A stretch of 64,000 nucleotides of DNA, from positions 22,383 through 86,382 of the forward strand of contig CBDCZP010000016.1 in the NCBI GenBank assembly GCA_965224605.1, read 5' to 3'. Shown here one piece after another: positions 43,238-55,600 of this stretch (positions are counted from its first letter, which is position 1; each line of letters starts with the position of its first letter). The DNA comes from HyVt-477 sp965224605. Its GTDB lineage: Bacteria; Pseudomonadota; Gammaproteobacteria; Thiotrichales; Thiotrichaceae. The notes beneath the pieces were generated by a model. It did no database searches and was not told where the DNA came from. It saw only the letters and a list, made by a program, of their open reading frames with translations. The translations under genes and the position numbers were made by a program.

Positions 43238-44997
43238 GGTTCATCAAAGCCTTTGTTTTTACGAATAATATGATTTTCAAGTATCATGAAATCTAATGCT
43301 GAATTCAGAAAGAATTTAGCTGCACTATACGCATCATCATAAATTGGAACGTCTTTATCATTAAAGCTGGTATTGATAATTACTTTAGGAACATTGTCGG
43401 GAATATACTTAAGAATAGCATCAAAGTTAGTGCCTTCTTGTACCACCTGAACTCGTGCAGAGTGATCAACATGTTCAATTGCAGGAAGGTTGCCGGACTT
43501 TACTTCATTGGTCATCAACATATAACCATTTTTCACACCAGAAAAATAATCAGAAAAATCCTGTTCCCGTACGGCTGGTGCAAGAGGTCTCCATTGTTCC
43601 CTGTTCTTAATGGAGTTACAAATTTGATGATATTTTCTCTTATGAGCTGCTGAAATAATGGAGCGATTACCTAATGCTCTAGGGCCCAGTTCCGCATTAC
43701 CACGCATAATTGCACCAACTTTGTCCTCAGTAAGTAAAGTTGCCGCTTTCTTGGCAAGGTTATCAGAGGAATTCAATTGAATAGAACAATCTGACTGATT
43801 TAGTAAATTCAAAGCATTTGAAACATTACGGGGATTTTCTCCATGATAAGGCGATTGATTAGATATTACCGTTGCCGAGTCTTGTTTATAATCATGTACA
43901 TGATGATAAATAACTGCAGCAGAACCAAAGGATATGCCTTCATCATTACAAGCATTGTCTATATATAAATTCTTTTCACCTATAAAGTTAGCAATTTTTG
44001 CATTGGTTGGACAGTTAAGTGATCCGCCACCTGCCATACATAATGTATCCATTTCGCTGGTATTGAATGATTCTGTTACTGTTTTGTAGATTGTGTGCTC
44101 AAAAGACTGTTGCGTATAGCCTGCGCATAACTTTGAGTATTCATTGAATACATCTGCATTGATATAATCATCTTTATGAATACCTCTAGTTTCCAGTTCA
44201 GTATTTATATTTTTGAAAAATGAAGCTGATCCTTTATTGTTAAAATTATCCATATAGGTCAGGTTTTCAAAGGTTTGATCACAGTAAGCAGAGAGTCCCA
44301 TTAATTTCCCAGCTCCCCCATACGTCAGACCAATATGTCTTGACATTTCATCATAACAAATGCCACCAATAAGATTATGCCTTTTCAAATTTCTTATTTT
44401 ATTTCCTTCGCCCATTGCAATAAAACCCGAATCTCTGAACCCACCATCAGAGGTGAATATCATTGACTTGTCATAGCCACTTTTATAATAAGCTGAACCA
44501 CAGTGAGCAAGGTGATGACCAACAATATAACTTGGAATTATTGTACCCAAATAACGTACATTAACAGGAATAATATGGAAATCAGGGTCTTCTGGTAAAG
44601 AGGTAGTAATGCTGGGATAAGGAATTGAACGATGAGACTCAGAAAAAAATCTATGTTGGTATTTCATATCAGGGTCAGTGAAATAATTGTCATGGATATA
44701 ATGATCATTTTCATATAGCTTTAATTTTTTCTCAGATTCTTCGGTCAATTCAATATCAAAAATAGCAGGATTGTCTATAACAAATTCCCGTCGTTGTGTT
44801 GATGTTAGTGAAAATGCATCAATATCATTAGCTCCAATCCCCAATCCTCTGAGAATTTCAAAAAGATAGCCTGATATAAGGCCTCCTATACGCTTGACTT
44901 GAAGTCGCCTTTCAAATTGAAGTGTATATATAATTTTTCCATTTTCAGTAATACAAATTGATGCATCATGTCCAAAATTTAAACCAACTATTATCAT
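43234..44997 (-). CDS. carbamoyltransferase (NodU/CmcH family)
   Basis: Start taken as ATG 44997, since GGAG lies 7 bases upstream; a GTG at 45009 would include that site in the gene. The 587-residue protein has both family domains. The N-terminal YrdC/Kae1-like part shows IVGLNFGHDASI, GHHLAHCGSAYY (metal-binding His) and GGGSLNCPTN. The C-terminal part has GNAELGPRALGNRSI and INTSFNDKDVPI. These enzymes transfer a carbamoyl group from carbamoyl phosphate through carbamoyl-AMP to a hydroxyl of a small molecule. In this operon it likely carbamoylates a hydroxyl on the product. Confidence 0.9.
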   Translation of the reverse strand: MIIVGLNFGHDASICITENGKIIYTLQFERRLQVKRIGGLISGYLFEILRGLGIGANDIDAFSLTSTQRREFVIDNPAIFDIELTEESEKKLKLYENDHYIHDNYFTDPDMKYQHRFFSESHRSIPYPSITTSLPEDPDFHIIPVNVRYLGTIIPSYIVGHHLAHCGSAYYKSGYDKSMIFTSDGGFRDSGFIAMGEGNKIRNLKRHNLIGGICYDEMSRHIGLTYGGAGKLMGLSAYCDQTFENLTYMDNFNNKGSASFFKNINTELETRGIHKDDYINADVFNEYSKLCAGYTQQSFEHTIYKTVTESFNTSEMDTLCMAGGGSLNCPTNAKIANFIGEKNLYIDNACNDEGISFGSAAVIYHHVHDYKQDSATVISNQSPYHGENPRNVSNALNLLNQSDCSIQLNSSDNLAKKAATLLTEDKVGAIMRGNAELGPRALGNRSIISAAHKRKYHQICNSIKNREQWRPLAPAVREQDFSDYFSGVKNGYMLMTNEVKSGNLPAIEHVDHSARVQVVQEGTNFDAILKYIPDNVPKVIINTSFNDKDVPIYDDAYSAAKFFLNSALDFMILENHIIRKNKGFDEP

Positions 44998-45174
44998 TGT
45001 TTTCTCCACTAGGATATTATATTGTTTTAATCAAGCCACCTTTTAATAAGGTATTAATCTCAAGATTCAATCTGTTTTATTAAATGTCTACAGAAATTTG
45101 AACCTGCAAACTTGTAATTAACCTCCTTTTTCTAAGTTAATATTTATTCATAATAAATTAACTTTATTGTCTAT

Positions 45175-45558
45175 TTAATAAGCAGATGCTTTTTCTTTAT
45201 TTATTTGATGGCTTTCATGTCCCTTTAAAGGAGGAGTAAAAACACAAATTAAACGCAACGTTTTTGTGGCACGTAAATAGTGCTTCTCATGTTTATTCGG
45301 TGCATACATTGTACCTGGGGTAATCGAATAAACTTTACCCTTGCACTCCACCTCACCTTCCCCTTCAACACAATAGCAGGCTTCAAGATGATTGCGATAT
45401 TGTAATAAGGATTCTGTCCCTGCTTTAACCAAAGTGTCTGTCAATGTAAATCCCATGCCATCGCTTTCTAGTAAAAAACGGCGACTATTTCCATTTCCCC
45501 ATGCTACATTGCGGTTAGTATCAAAGCGTAAAATATTATTCAAGCTACGGATAATCAT
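45175..45558 (-). CDS. ectoine synthase-like cupin (EctC family)
   Basis: A 127-residue cupin. MIIRSLNNI, SRRFLLESDGMGFTLTDT, YRNHLEACYCVEGEGEVE, ITPGTMYAPNKHEKHYLRA and LRLICVFTPPL match ectoine synthase along the whole length, as I remember that family. EctC closes the ring of N-acetyl-2,4-diaminobutyrate by loss of water. The genes for making that substrate (ectA, ectB) are absent, and the start overlaps the Rieske gene (ATGA), so it probably performs a similar cyclodehydration on a pathway intermediate, or makes a cyclic amidine residue. There is a 165-base gap before the carbamoyltransferase start, with no gene. Confidence 0.8.
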   Translation of the reverse strand: MIIRSLNNILRFDTNRNVAWGNGNSRRFLLESDGMGFTLTDTLVKAGTESLLQYRNHLEACYCVEGEGEVECKGKVYSITPGTMYAPNKHEKHYLRATKTLRLICVFTPPLKGHESHQINKEKASAY

Positions 45559-46634
45559 AAAAACTCCTTAATAGTTTGTTGAAACTTCTTTACACCTAAT
45601 TCATGCTGTCTCGCAAACCTACTGACACAATAAGCACGTGAATGTAGATTTCTTTGAATATGACGTGTTATTGAAAAATCTTCTTCCATAAAAGTATCAA
45701 ATCCTTTTCTAAATACTTCTGAACGATAGGGAATATCTGAAAACTGCTCAGGAGATTGGAAAATCATAACTTCTATACGTGTCTTAGCAACACCGAGTGG
45801 TATTAAACGAAACATGGAAACAAATTTTTCATGCGGATTCAGCATAATATTAGGGAAAATATATGCCTGAGGTGAAAAGGGAATACCTGTTGAAAAACTT
45901 GTAAAAAACTCACCCAGTGCTTTAGAACGTTCGGGTATTTTATAAGGTACTTTAATTCGTAAATGACGACCCGTTGGCAGGTTTTCTATATTTGCATCAT
46001 CATAAAATTTACCAAAGCCTTGTGAGTGCACTACTTTGAAATGATAGTCTTCAACATAGTTCTCGACCACTAATTTCCAATTAATCTCTTCATCATAATG
46101 CCAACGGTCAACTTCACGTAACGTGTTCCAGTTATATTGATATTGTTCCAAAAAGCTTGGTATATCAGCCAAATAATCAGCTAATGACTCTTCTGCTTCA
46201 GAGTTTGCATTGACAAAAACAAAACCACCCCATGTGTCGACTTTAGCAGGGCTTAAAGTGAATTGTTTTTTATCAAGATTTGGAAATAATTCCTTTTCCC
46301 TAGGAGCACCTGATAATTCACCATTCAATCCAAAGCTCCAAGCATGATAGGGACAGGTGATAAAACGTTTACACTTACCTTGTCCGTGTAACAATTTAGC
46401 GCCACGATGAGTACAAACATTGTGCATCGCGGTCAACTTTCCATCTGAGCCTCGTACCACGAAAATCTCTTCTTTCCCCAAGCTTGCAGTGAGATAATCA
46501 CCTGACTCAGGGATATTTTCTTCTCTACCAATAAACTGCCATGTATTTGCCCAGATCGTTTTCTCTTCCTGTTGAAAATGGTTTTGATCAGTATAGTAAA
46601 TAGTGGGAAGTCCGTTATGTTGTCTTGTTGTCAT
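45555..46634 (-). CDS. Rieske-type ring-hydroxylating/demethylating oxygenase
   Basis: A 359-residue Rieske oxygenase, not close to the one at 35556. Rieske site CTHRGAKLLHG ... CPYHAWSF near residues 68-95; mononuclear iron site in VENYVEDYHFKVVHSQGF (Asn/Asp-x2-His-x4-His) near 190; the C-terminal Asp ligand is expected around 320. The layout is that of alpha subunits acting on quaternary amines, betaines or aromatic acids. It begins 13 bases after the megasynthase stop and is coupled to the EctC-like gene. Likely a tailoring oxygenase. Confidence 0.87.
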   Translation of the reverse strand: MTTRQHNGLPTIYYTDQNHFQQEEKTIWANTWQFIGREENIPESGDYLTASLGKEEIFVVRGSDGKLTAMHNVCTHRGAKLLHGQGKCKRFITCPYHAWSFGLNGELSGAPREKELFPNLDKKQFTLSPAKVDTWGGFVFVNANSEAEESLADYLADIPSFLEQYQYNWNTLREVDRWHYDEEINWKLVVENYVEDYHFKVVHSQGFGKFYDDANIENLPTGRHLRIKVPYKIPERSKALGEFFTSFSTGIPFSPQAYIFPNIMLNPHEKFVSMFRLIPLGVAKTRIEVMIFQSPEQFSDIPYRSEVFRKGFDTFMEEDFSITRHIQRNLHSRAYCVSRFARQHELGVKKFQQTIKEFL

Positions 46635-46647
46635 GATTGTTACTTCT

Positions 46648-49600
46648 TTAATGAGTTAGAAATGGTTTAAGTTTTATAGCCAGTTTTTCTACATACGGGG
46701 ATGCTAATAAGCTGACGTGGTTACCAGAAACACTCCTACAAGTAATCTTATCTATCCATTGCCCCCAACCTAAAGTTGGATCGGATTGGGAAATAGTGGG
46801 TTTAGTACGTTCAACACGTTCTTTAGTATGAAAAAATACACAAGGCACATCAATATTTTTTTCTATTTCATAAGGTAAATATATATGCTGCTTATAAGTT
46901 TGGAAATTACGCATAAAAAATTGGCTATTTTCATCAGCATTTGGAATATTCCATTGCTCCATCTCTTGATGAATAGCTTTTGATTGTTCCTCATGGGTAA
47001 GTTGATTAAGGTGTTGGTGGGTCAGTTTTACATCTTTTTCGTACCATATTGCGGTTTGTTTTAAAACACAAATCAATAACTCTGCATCATCCATGACCGT
47101 TTCATCATTTGCATTTGGCGCCGCTCCATCAATAATAGCTAATAACGCAACTTCTTCTCCCAGCTCTTGTAGCTGAAACGCTACTTCATATGCAACTTTA
47201 GCTCCAAAGGAATAGCCACTAAGGTGATATGGCCCCTGTGGTTGTACCGAACGTATAGTTTCAATATAACGTTTTGCCATGGCTTCAATACTTATTGGCG
47301 ATGAAATCTCATTATCAAAACTTACTGCTTGTAAGGCATAAAATGGTTGATTTTCTCCTAATGCATTAGCTAGAGGATAAAAACGATGTACATAGCCATC
47401 CGCACCATGTATACAAAATAAAGGGGGGCGATTCCCATTTGTTTGTATGCCAATGAGAGGGGAATAATCAGAGGGGTTTTCTTGCTCTAGATTCTTTGCC
47501 ATCTGTTCGATAGTAGGTTGTTGAAAAAATTGTGCTAAAGAAAGTGTTTGCTTAAATTTCTTGTTGACCTTTGTTATTAGTTGCATCGCTAATAAGGAAT
47601 GTCCGCCTAAATCAAAAAAGTGACTTGTAACATCAATAGATCTTTGATTTAAAATAGTCTTCCAGATAAGCAACAATTGCATTTCAATTTGATTACGTGG
47701 CAAAATCAGATCTAAGTGCTCATTGTTAATAAGTTTGTTGGGTGTTGGTAAAGCATGAAAATCAATTTTTCCTGTTGGCGTTAGAGGAATAGCTTCTAAA
47801 GGAACAAATGCAGAAGGCAACATATGATGTGGTAGTTCTTTCTCTAAATAAGGACGCAACCAAATACTTGCATTATCAATTTGTACTTTCGAAGATTGTG
47901 GCACAATATAGGCTACTAACTGCTTATTACCTGTTATGTCGATATCATCTACTGTTGTCACTAAGGCCGCCTGAATATCTGGATGTCCAACTAATAGAGT
48001 TTCTATTTCTCCAGTTTCTATCCGAAAGCCACGTATCTTCAATTGTCCATCTTTACGATGAGAAAATATGACCTCGCCATTTGGTAAATAACGTCCTAAA
48101 TCCCCTGTTTTATACATGTAATCATTTTCATCGCTTGTCCAGAGATTTTGAATAAAGGACTGCTGTGTTAATAGGTCATCACCTAAATAACCTTGACTTA
48201 AATAAGGGGTGCGTACAACAATTTCCCCAAGCTCTCCAATTCCAGCTAATTTTCCATGTTGATTGATAATGAGTAATTGCACGCCTTCGATGCCTTTACC
48301 AAGTGGAATGAGTTCATGTTCATTCTCCAGTGGTAAGTTTGCATAAGCCATGACTTGTGGTGTTTCAGTTGTGCCATAAAAATTGACACAATGGGCATGT
48401 GGTGCATAGGTCCTGATTGTTTTTAATGAGTATGTATTTAATTGATCACCACCAAAAAACAAATAAGATAGTTTTTGATTGATTGTTTTTTGGTCTATTG
48501 TAAGTACTTGCCCCATTTGTGGCGTTAAATGAGCCACCGTAATGTCATGTTCAGAAAACCATTCTGATAAAAGTCGCGGTGCAATTACTTCTTGAGTTGG
48601 TATACATAATACGGCTCCTATTGATAAAGGCGTGAAAATATCTCGTAATAATGGGTCATGTGCTAGACCCGATAACAAACTAAAACGATCATTTTTTGTG
48701 AATCCAAAAGTTTGAATATGCCAATTGATGAAATGAGCAACAGGTTGGTGTGAACCAATAACAGCTTTTGGCTTACCTGTTGATCCAGAAGTAAAGCTTA
48801 TATACATCCATTGTTGTGCAGTTACTGAGACATTTAGATTTTCTGTTAAGTAATTGCATAAACTATGTTGTAGTTCTACAAAATCACCGGATAACCGCCA
48901 ATGCCGTGTTGATACAAAATCCAGCAAACCATCAGGAACACGTCCTGCGGTTTCCTGATGCAATAAGTAACAAGGTTTAGCTTGCCCACAATAAGATAGT
49001 AAACGTGCTTCTGGATAGCTAGCATCTAAAATCATAAAAGCAGCGCCCACTTTCAAGGTAGCAAGCATAGCGATAACTAGCTGTGGGTTTCGGTCAGCAT
49101 AAATGGCAACGACATCATTTTTACCAATACCTTGCTCACCTAAATAATGAGCAAGTTGATTGCTAATTTCTTCTAATTCCTGATAAGAAATTTTGACATC
49201 GTGTCCTATTAAAGCTAGGTTATTTGGTGTTTTTTGTGCTTGTTGACTAAATACTTCATGTGCAGCATTAGCCCATGTGGCTGTTAATATTTGCTTTGGG
49301 TTTGGTAAATAATTGTCAAGTTTTTCAGAACGTAGGGAATATTGATTAACTGGAAGAGTTGGCTGCTCTAAAACTTGCTCCAATAAATACTGGAACTGTT
49401 CTAGCATAAATTCCATTCGTTCTGCTTTGAATAACTGTCCATTATAAACGGTACTAAGCTTTATATCGGTTTCAAAATCCTCAATATAAATAATCAAATC
49501 AAACATAGATGGTGCAACACCACCATCTATTTCTTGACTCTCTAAACCAGGCAGGTGCAAATCTTCACGCCCTGGAAACATATTAAACCAAATTTGAAAA

Positions 49601-52600
49601 AATGGGTTACGATGTGCAGCACGTTCTGGTCGAATAGCTTCAACGACTTTTTCAAAGGGAACGTCTTGGTTCGCGTAGGCATCTGAAGTGACTTGTTTAG
49701 TGCGAGTTAATAATTCAATAAAACTGGGGGAACCAGAAACATCGGTACGTAAAACAACAGTATTGATGAAAAAACCAATCATGTTTTCTAACTCGGCACT
49801 ATTACGCCTTGTCACAGGTGTCCCTAAAATAATATCCTCTAAACCAGATAAACGTGCCACCAAAATATTAAACGTTGTAAGCATGACCATAAATGGAGTG
49901 ACATGCTGCTGTTGACTTAACTGTTTAACAGCATTATTGAGTTTGCTTGATAACCAACGCGAACATTGTTGTCCAGCAAAACTGGGGGTTTCTGGTCGAC
50001 TATAATCCTGTGGTAAACTCAAGGTTGGTAATTCACCAGCTAACTGCTGTTTCCAATAGGTCAACTGTTCTTCTATTCTTGCTTCATTTAGCCAGCCTTG
50101 TTGCCAACGAATGAAATCGGTGTATTGCATAGGTAAAGGCGCAAGCGTGGAAGGCAACTCTTGCACAAAAGCACTATATAAGCTGACCAATTCAGTATTA
50201 AATACTGTACGTGACCACGCATCCGAAGCGATATGGTGCATGGTGGTCTGCAGGACATGATCATCTTCTTCAACACATAATAATTGCGCGCGTAACATCA
50301 AATCCTTACCTAAATCAAAAGGTCGTAAAGTTTCTTCCCGAACCAATGCTTTAATTTGATGTTCCTCAACATCAATAAGTTTTAATGTTAATTTTTGTAT
50401 TTCAATATGCTGTATGGGCTCACCATTAACTTCACCGAAGGTGGCTTGTAAAATTTCATGCCGACGTAATATCACCTGCAAACTCCGTTCTAAAGCTGGA
50501 ATATCCAATTTCCCTTTTAGACGAACCGCTTTAGTCAAATTATAAGCAGGGTTGGCGCCTTCTAACTGTTCAATGAACCATAGACGTTTTTGTCCAAGTG
50601 CTAATGGAAAAGTTTTAGTTGTTTCTATTGGTTGAGAATAATCAAGCTGAGCTGCAACTTTCCAACTAACCTCACTGAGAAAGTCCGTAGTTTTTTCTTG
50701 TTGCCAACGGTTAGCAGTTTCAGGATTAATGGTTTCATATTGATGAAATTTCACATCACCAATTTGACGTGATTCACTATGGATACCGTCGGTCATACGT
50801 TGTGTTTTATTTTGATACGGTTGCAACATGTTGGCATGAAAATCTAATCCTAAAAACTTACACAGATTTTTTGTCGAGTCTTCTGGCTCACTCACTAAAC
50901 TTTCAAAACTAAGTCGATGTTGGCGATGACTTGGAATATAAGATAGAAATTCTAAAATATTCTGTTGGCTAACTAACCAGTCTAATTCGGCAATTTCACG
51001 CCGAGTAAATAATTTATGATCGCTAAAAGGCCCTCCTAATAAATCTAATTTAACTTCTTCAAAAGATCGAATAGTTGCTAAGGGGTGACGGGTTAAATGA
51101 ATATATAAAGGGTTATCAAAATATTGTTCAGCACGTTGTAATACGTCAAGACTCAACGCGTAATTAGGTGTTTTTTCGACTAATATCTTCCCCTTGAGAG
51201 TTGTTTGTAAATCTGCATAAAAGTCCTGTATGGACATATCTAAACTTTCAAACTCCTCCATCATAGTCTGTGCTTCAATATTACCTATACTATGAAGTTG
51301 CATTAAGGTACGTATAACACCTTCATTTAATAAGTCTTTACTGTCTTTACGTTGTCCGAGGCTATTGTATTGTAATAAATTCAATTCAGGAGGTGCGAAC
51401 AATGCAGGATGACCTGCCAACATGACACGCAATAAAGTAGAACCTGAACGGGACGGGCTTAAGATAAAAATAGCCTGAGGGTTTTTCTTTTTAGAAGGGT
51501 ATTTTAAGGTAGGGAGTGAGGGTATTTTTTGACGTGCCAAGGAAACTTTAGTGGAATCAATTACCCCATTGTTTATATCAACATTTGTTTCAGCTTCTAT
51601 TCCTAACATCTTATCAATGGCATCAGAATAGTTTTTACGTAAATATACGGCTAAAGCTTCAATATTTGGCGCATCAAATAATGCAGTAACATGTAAAATT
51701 TCTCCCAATTGGCTTTGTAAAGCATTAATTAATTGCATGGCACTGAGAGAATGCCCACCTAATTCAAAAAAATCATCTTGAATTCCAATACGCTCTAAAG
51801 CAAAAAAGTCTTGCCAGCTTTCGGCTAACAATTTCTCTAAGTCATCACTAGGAGGAATATAATCCGTGTTTAAAGCAGGACGTTGATATTTTTCACTATT
51901 GGTGACCACACTAGTTGATAAATTTTGTTGGGCTAATTCGCTGAATTCTTTTACATCGTCTAGATAGGCTGTCAATGGGTGAGGTGAAACTAGAACTTGT
52001 GCAAAGGATTGATTTACAATACGCTGGAAAGCATCCATTCCCTCTTGGTTAGTCAACCCTTTTCGTAATTCTTCTTCTCTTGCAGATTGTAAATCAGCTG
52101 GTAAGTCATTATCTACCGCCATACCCACTTCTTTCCAGGTTGCCCAGTTGATTGAAACAACAGGCCTTCCTTCTAATTGTTGTTGATGAGCAAAGCTGTC
52201 AAGAAAAGCATTCGCAGCACAATAATCAACTTGTCCGAAATCGCCTAAGACACTAAGGGAAGAACAAAGCACCCAAAAGTCAAGTGAGTATTCTTTAAGT
52301 AGCTGTTCTAAAACCAAAGTTCCTTTCACCTTGGCTGCCATAACTTCGTCTGCACTTTCTTTGTTTTTACGTTGAATAATGCCACCACCTGCAATGCCTG
52401 CAGCATGAATGACACCACTAATTACTTCAAATGGTTTTAAGGCATGTTGCATCTGTTCTGCATTAGTCACATCTGCACTGATAACTTCTACTGTTGCACC
52501 CAAGATTTCCAAGGCCTTAATTGCCTGAATTTTTTTACTAGTTGCATCTTCCGCTGGATGTTCATCTAACCATGTGTTCCAAGTGTGGCGTTCAGGCAGG

Positions 52601-55600
52601 GAGGAACGAGCTATCAAAATCAAATGAATTGCTTTCTTTTGTTCCGCCAAATAACGTGCAAAAACCAAACCGATTCCACCTAAACCACCTGTAATTAAAT
52701 AAGTTCCTTGCGATCGTAAACGCAAAGCATGTCTAGTGTTTAGTAAATGTATCGGGTCAAATGTTTGTGTCCAACGTTGTTTTCCACGATAGGCGATATT
52801 TCCATTACAACGGGTTAGTTGTAATTCTTGTATGAGTTGATTGGTAACTTGTTCGTTGTAAGGTTTTTGAACATCGATACTACGACAATGAATATTTGGA
52901 AACTCTAATGGGATGACTGCCATTGCCCCTAATAAAGTTGTTTTTTCCGGAATTAACTTTGTATTTCCAGTGACTGAATACAATTGGCTGGCTATTGTAA
53001 TCAATTGTAAAGATGTCCAGCCTTGTTCAGCTAAGGCTTGAGTTAAGTACAATAAACTATAAAAACCCTGTTCCTGTATTTGCTCAAATTCCTGCTGGAT
53101 TTGCCTAGTATTCCAAGTATGTATAATGCATTGTGCTTGTAATTTATTTTGATTCAAGTCATCAATCAATAAAGAATAATCTTCTGGTTTTTGCTGATTA
53201 ATCACATACTTGAATTTATTAACTTGTTTATATTTTTCACCACGATGAACCTGAATAACTATTTTAGTTTCAGATTCTAATCTTTTATGCAAAGCTAACC
53301 CGATACTTTCATCATTATCATTATCATTATCATCATCAACAAATAATAAATAAGTACTTATTTCATCAGACAATGAAGCGCTAGGTAAAGGTGCTTGTTT
53401 CCAGACGGGAATATAAAACCAATCTGCCGGATTACTTAAACGTTTATTATCCAGTAGGGGGTTGCCAGCTTCTGAATTGGGTTCAATCCAATAGCTTTCA
53501 TAATCAAACGGATAGGTTGGCAAGGGTATTCGCTGACGTTGTTCATTCTGATAAACGACTTGCCAGTTGATAGTGAGACCTGCTAACCAAGCTTCTCCGA
53601 GGTTCTTTAATAAAAAGGCAACGTCATGCTGTGGCTTTTTGGGATGATGTAAAGAAGTAAGGGTTACAATATCATCTGTTGCAGTTAAATGTTGCTTTGC
53701 AAAAGTAACAAGGCTATTTCCTGGACCTATTTCTAATAAAATAGGTTGTAATTCTTTTAGTATAGTTTGTAAACCATTTGAAAATAAAACGGTTTGTAAT
53801 AGATGTTTTCCCCAGTAACTACCACTTGTTGCATCTTCTGCCTTAATCCAGTCACCTGTGACGTTGGAAATAAAAGGTAATACGGGAGTATTTAGTGTTA
53901 GCGTATTAACTTTTGTTACAAACTCTTCAATCATTGGTTGCATCATAAATGAATGAAACGCGTGAGAGGTATGCAAGACACGGTGTTGAATATTATTTTT
54001 GTTCAACTTAACTGCCAAATCATCAATTGCTTTATCTGTTCCAGAAACTACACATAAGGATGGGGCATTAATGGTTGCTAAACAAATATCATCTGTTAAC
54101 CATGATCGAACTTCATCAGCAGGCAACATAACTGATAACATTTTTCCAGCTGGTAAGCTTTGCATCAATTGTCCACGCAAAGCAACCAGTTCCAAAACAT
54201 CGTCTAAAGAAAACACTCCTGCCAAACAGGCAGCAACATATTCTCCGATACTATGCCCTATCATAGCCTCAGGCTGTACTCCCCATTCCATCCATAAACG
54301 AGATAAAGCGTATTCAACTATGAATAAAGCGGACTGGGTAAAGCGAGTTTCTTGTAAAGTAGAGGCATTATCATTTACATCTGTAAACATTAATAGACGT
54401 AAATCAATACCTAATAAGGGATAAAGGTAATCAGCACAATAGTCGATAGTTTCTCTAAACGTTGTTTCAGTTTCATAAAGATCGGCTCCCATACCAATAT
54501 ATTGGGAGCCTTGACCAGAAAACATGAATACAATTGGGCGCTCTCCGCTCACCTGATGTTTTGTACTAATTTGTTCAGGTTGGCTTAATTGTAAAACAGC
54601 TTCATGATGAGTGTCGCAAACTAAAATACGACGTTGATTAAATGCCTCACGTCCTAACTGTAAAGTATATGCAACATCGGCTAATGGAATATCTTTCTCT
54701 GCAAGATATAGCTTTAAGTTTTCTGTCATTTGATCCAAAGCTGCAGGTGTTTTTGCGGATATGGTTAATAATTGCCATGGACGCGTTATTTCAGCTGAGG
54801 TTACTAATGGTGCTTCTTCTACAATAATATGAGCGTTTGTCCCCCCCACACCTAGCGAGGTAACCGCCGCACGACGTGGTGTGGAGTGATTACTTTCCCA
54901 TGTTTGCAAATCAGCATTGACAATAAAAGGCGTTGTAGAAAAATCAATTTCAGGATTAGCTTCATTAAAATGCAAACTCGGTGGGATTTGTTGATGTTGC
55001 AATGCCAATACCGTTTTAATTAGACTGGCAACACCTGCTGCTGCATTCAAATGACCAATATTAGTTTTCACCGAGCCAATATGACAAAATTGATTTGTAT
55101 TGGTATGTTTTTTAAAGGCTTGAGTTAACGCAGCAATTTCAATTGGGTCACCTAATGCAGTTCCTGTACCATGTGCTTCAATATAATTGATGGTTTCCGG
55201 ATTAATACCAGATACATTTAAGGCGTCAGTAATGACTTGTGCTTGCCCATCCACGCTAGGCGCAGCAAAACCGACTTTTAATGATCCATCGTTATTAACG
55301 GCAGAGCCTTTGATAACGGCTTGAATAGTATCTCCGTCATGCAAGGCATCTTTTAAACGTTTTAAAACAACAATGCCTAAACCATTTCCAAATACGGTAC
55401 CTGTTGCTTTCGCATCAAAAGCACGACAATGTCCATCAGATGAAAAAATATCACCAGCTTGATTAAGGTAACCTGTTTTTTGCGGGAAATGAATGGAGAC
55501 ACCGCCTGCTAATGCTAAGGAACATTCATCGTTTAATAGACTTTGACTTGCTAGGTGTACAGAAACTAATGAGGATGAACAGGCTGTTTGTACATTAACG

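Noticed and set aside
45175..45558. Ectoine biosynthesis operon
   Set aside because: Neither ectA nor ectB nor a regulator is adjacent; the gene is coupled to a Rieske oxygenase of the PKS-NRPS operon.
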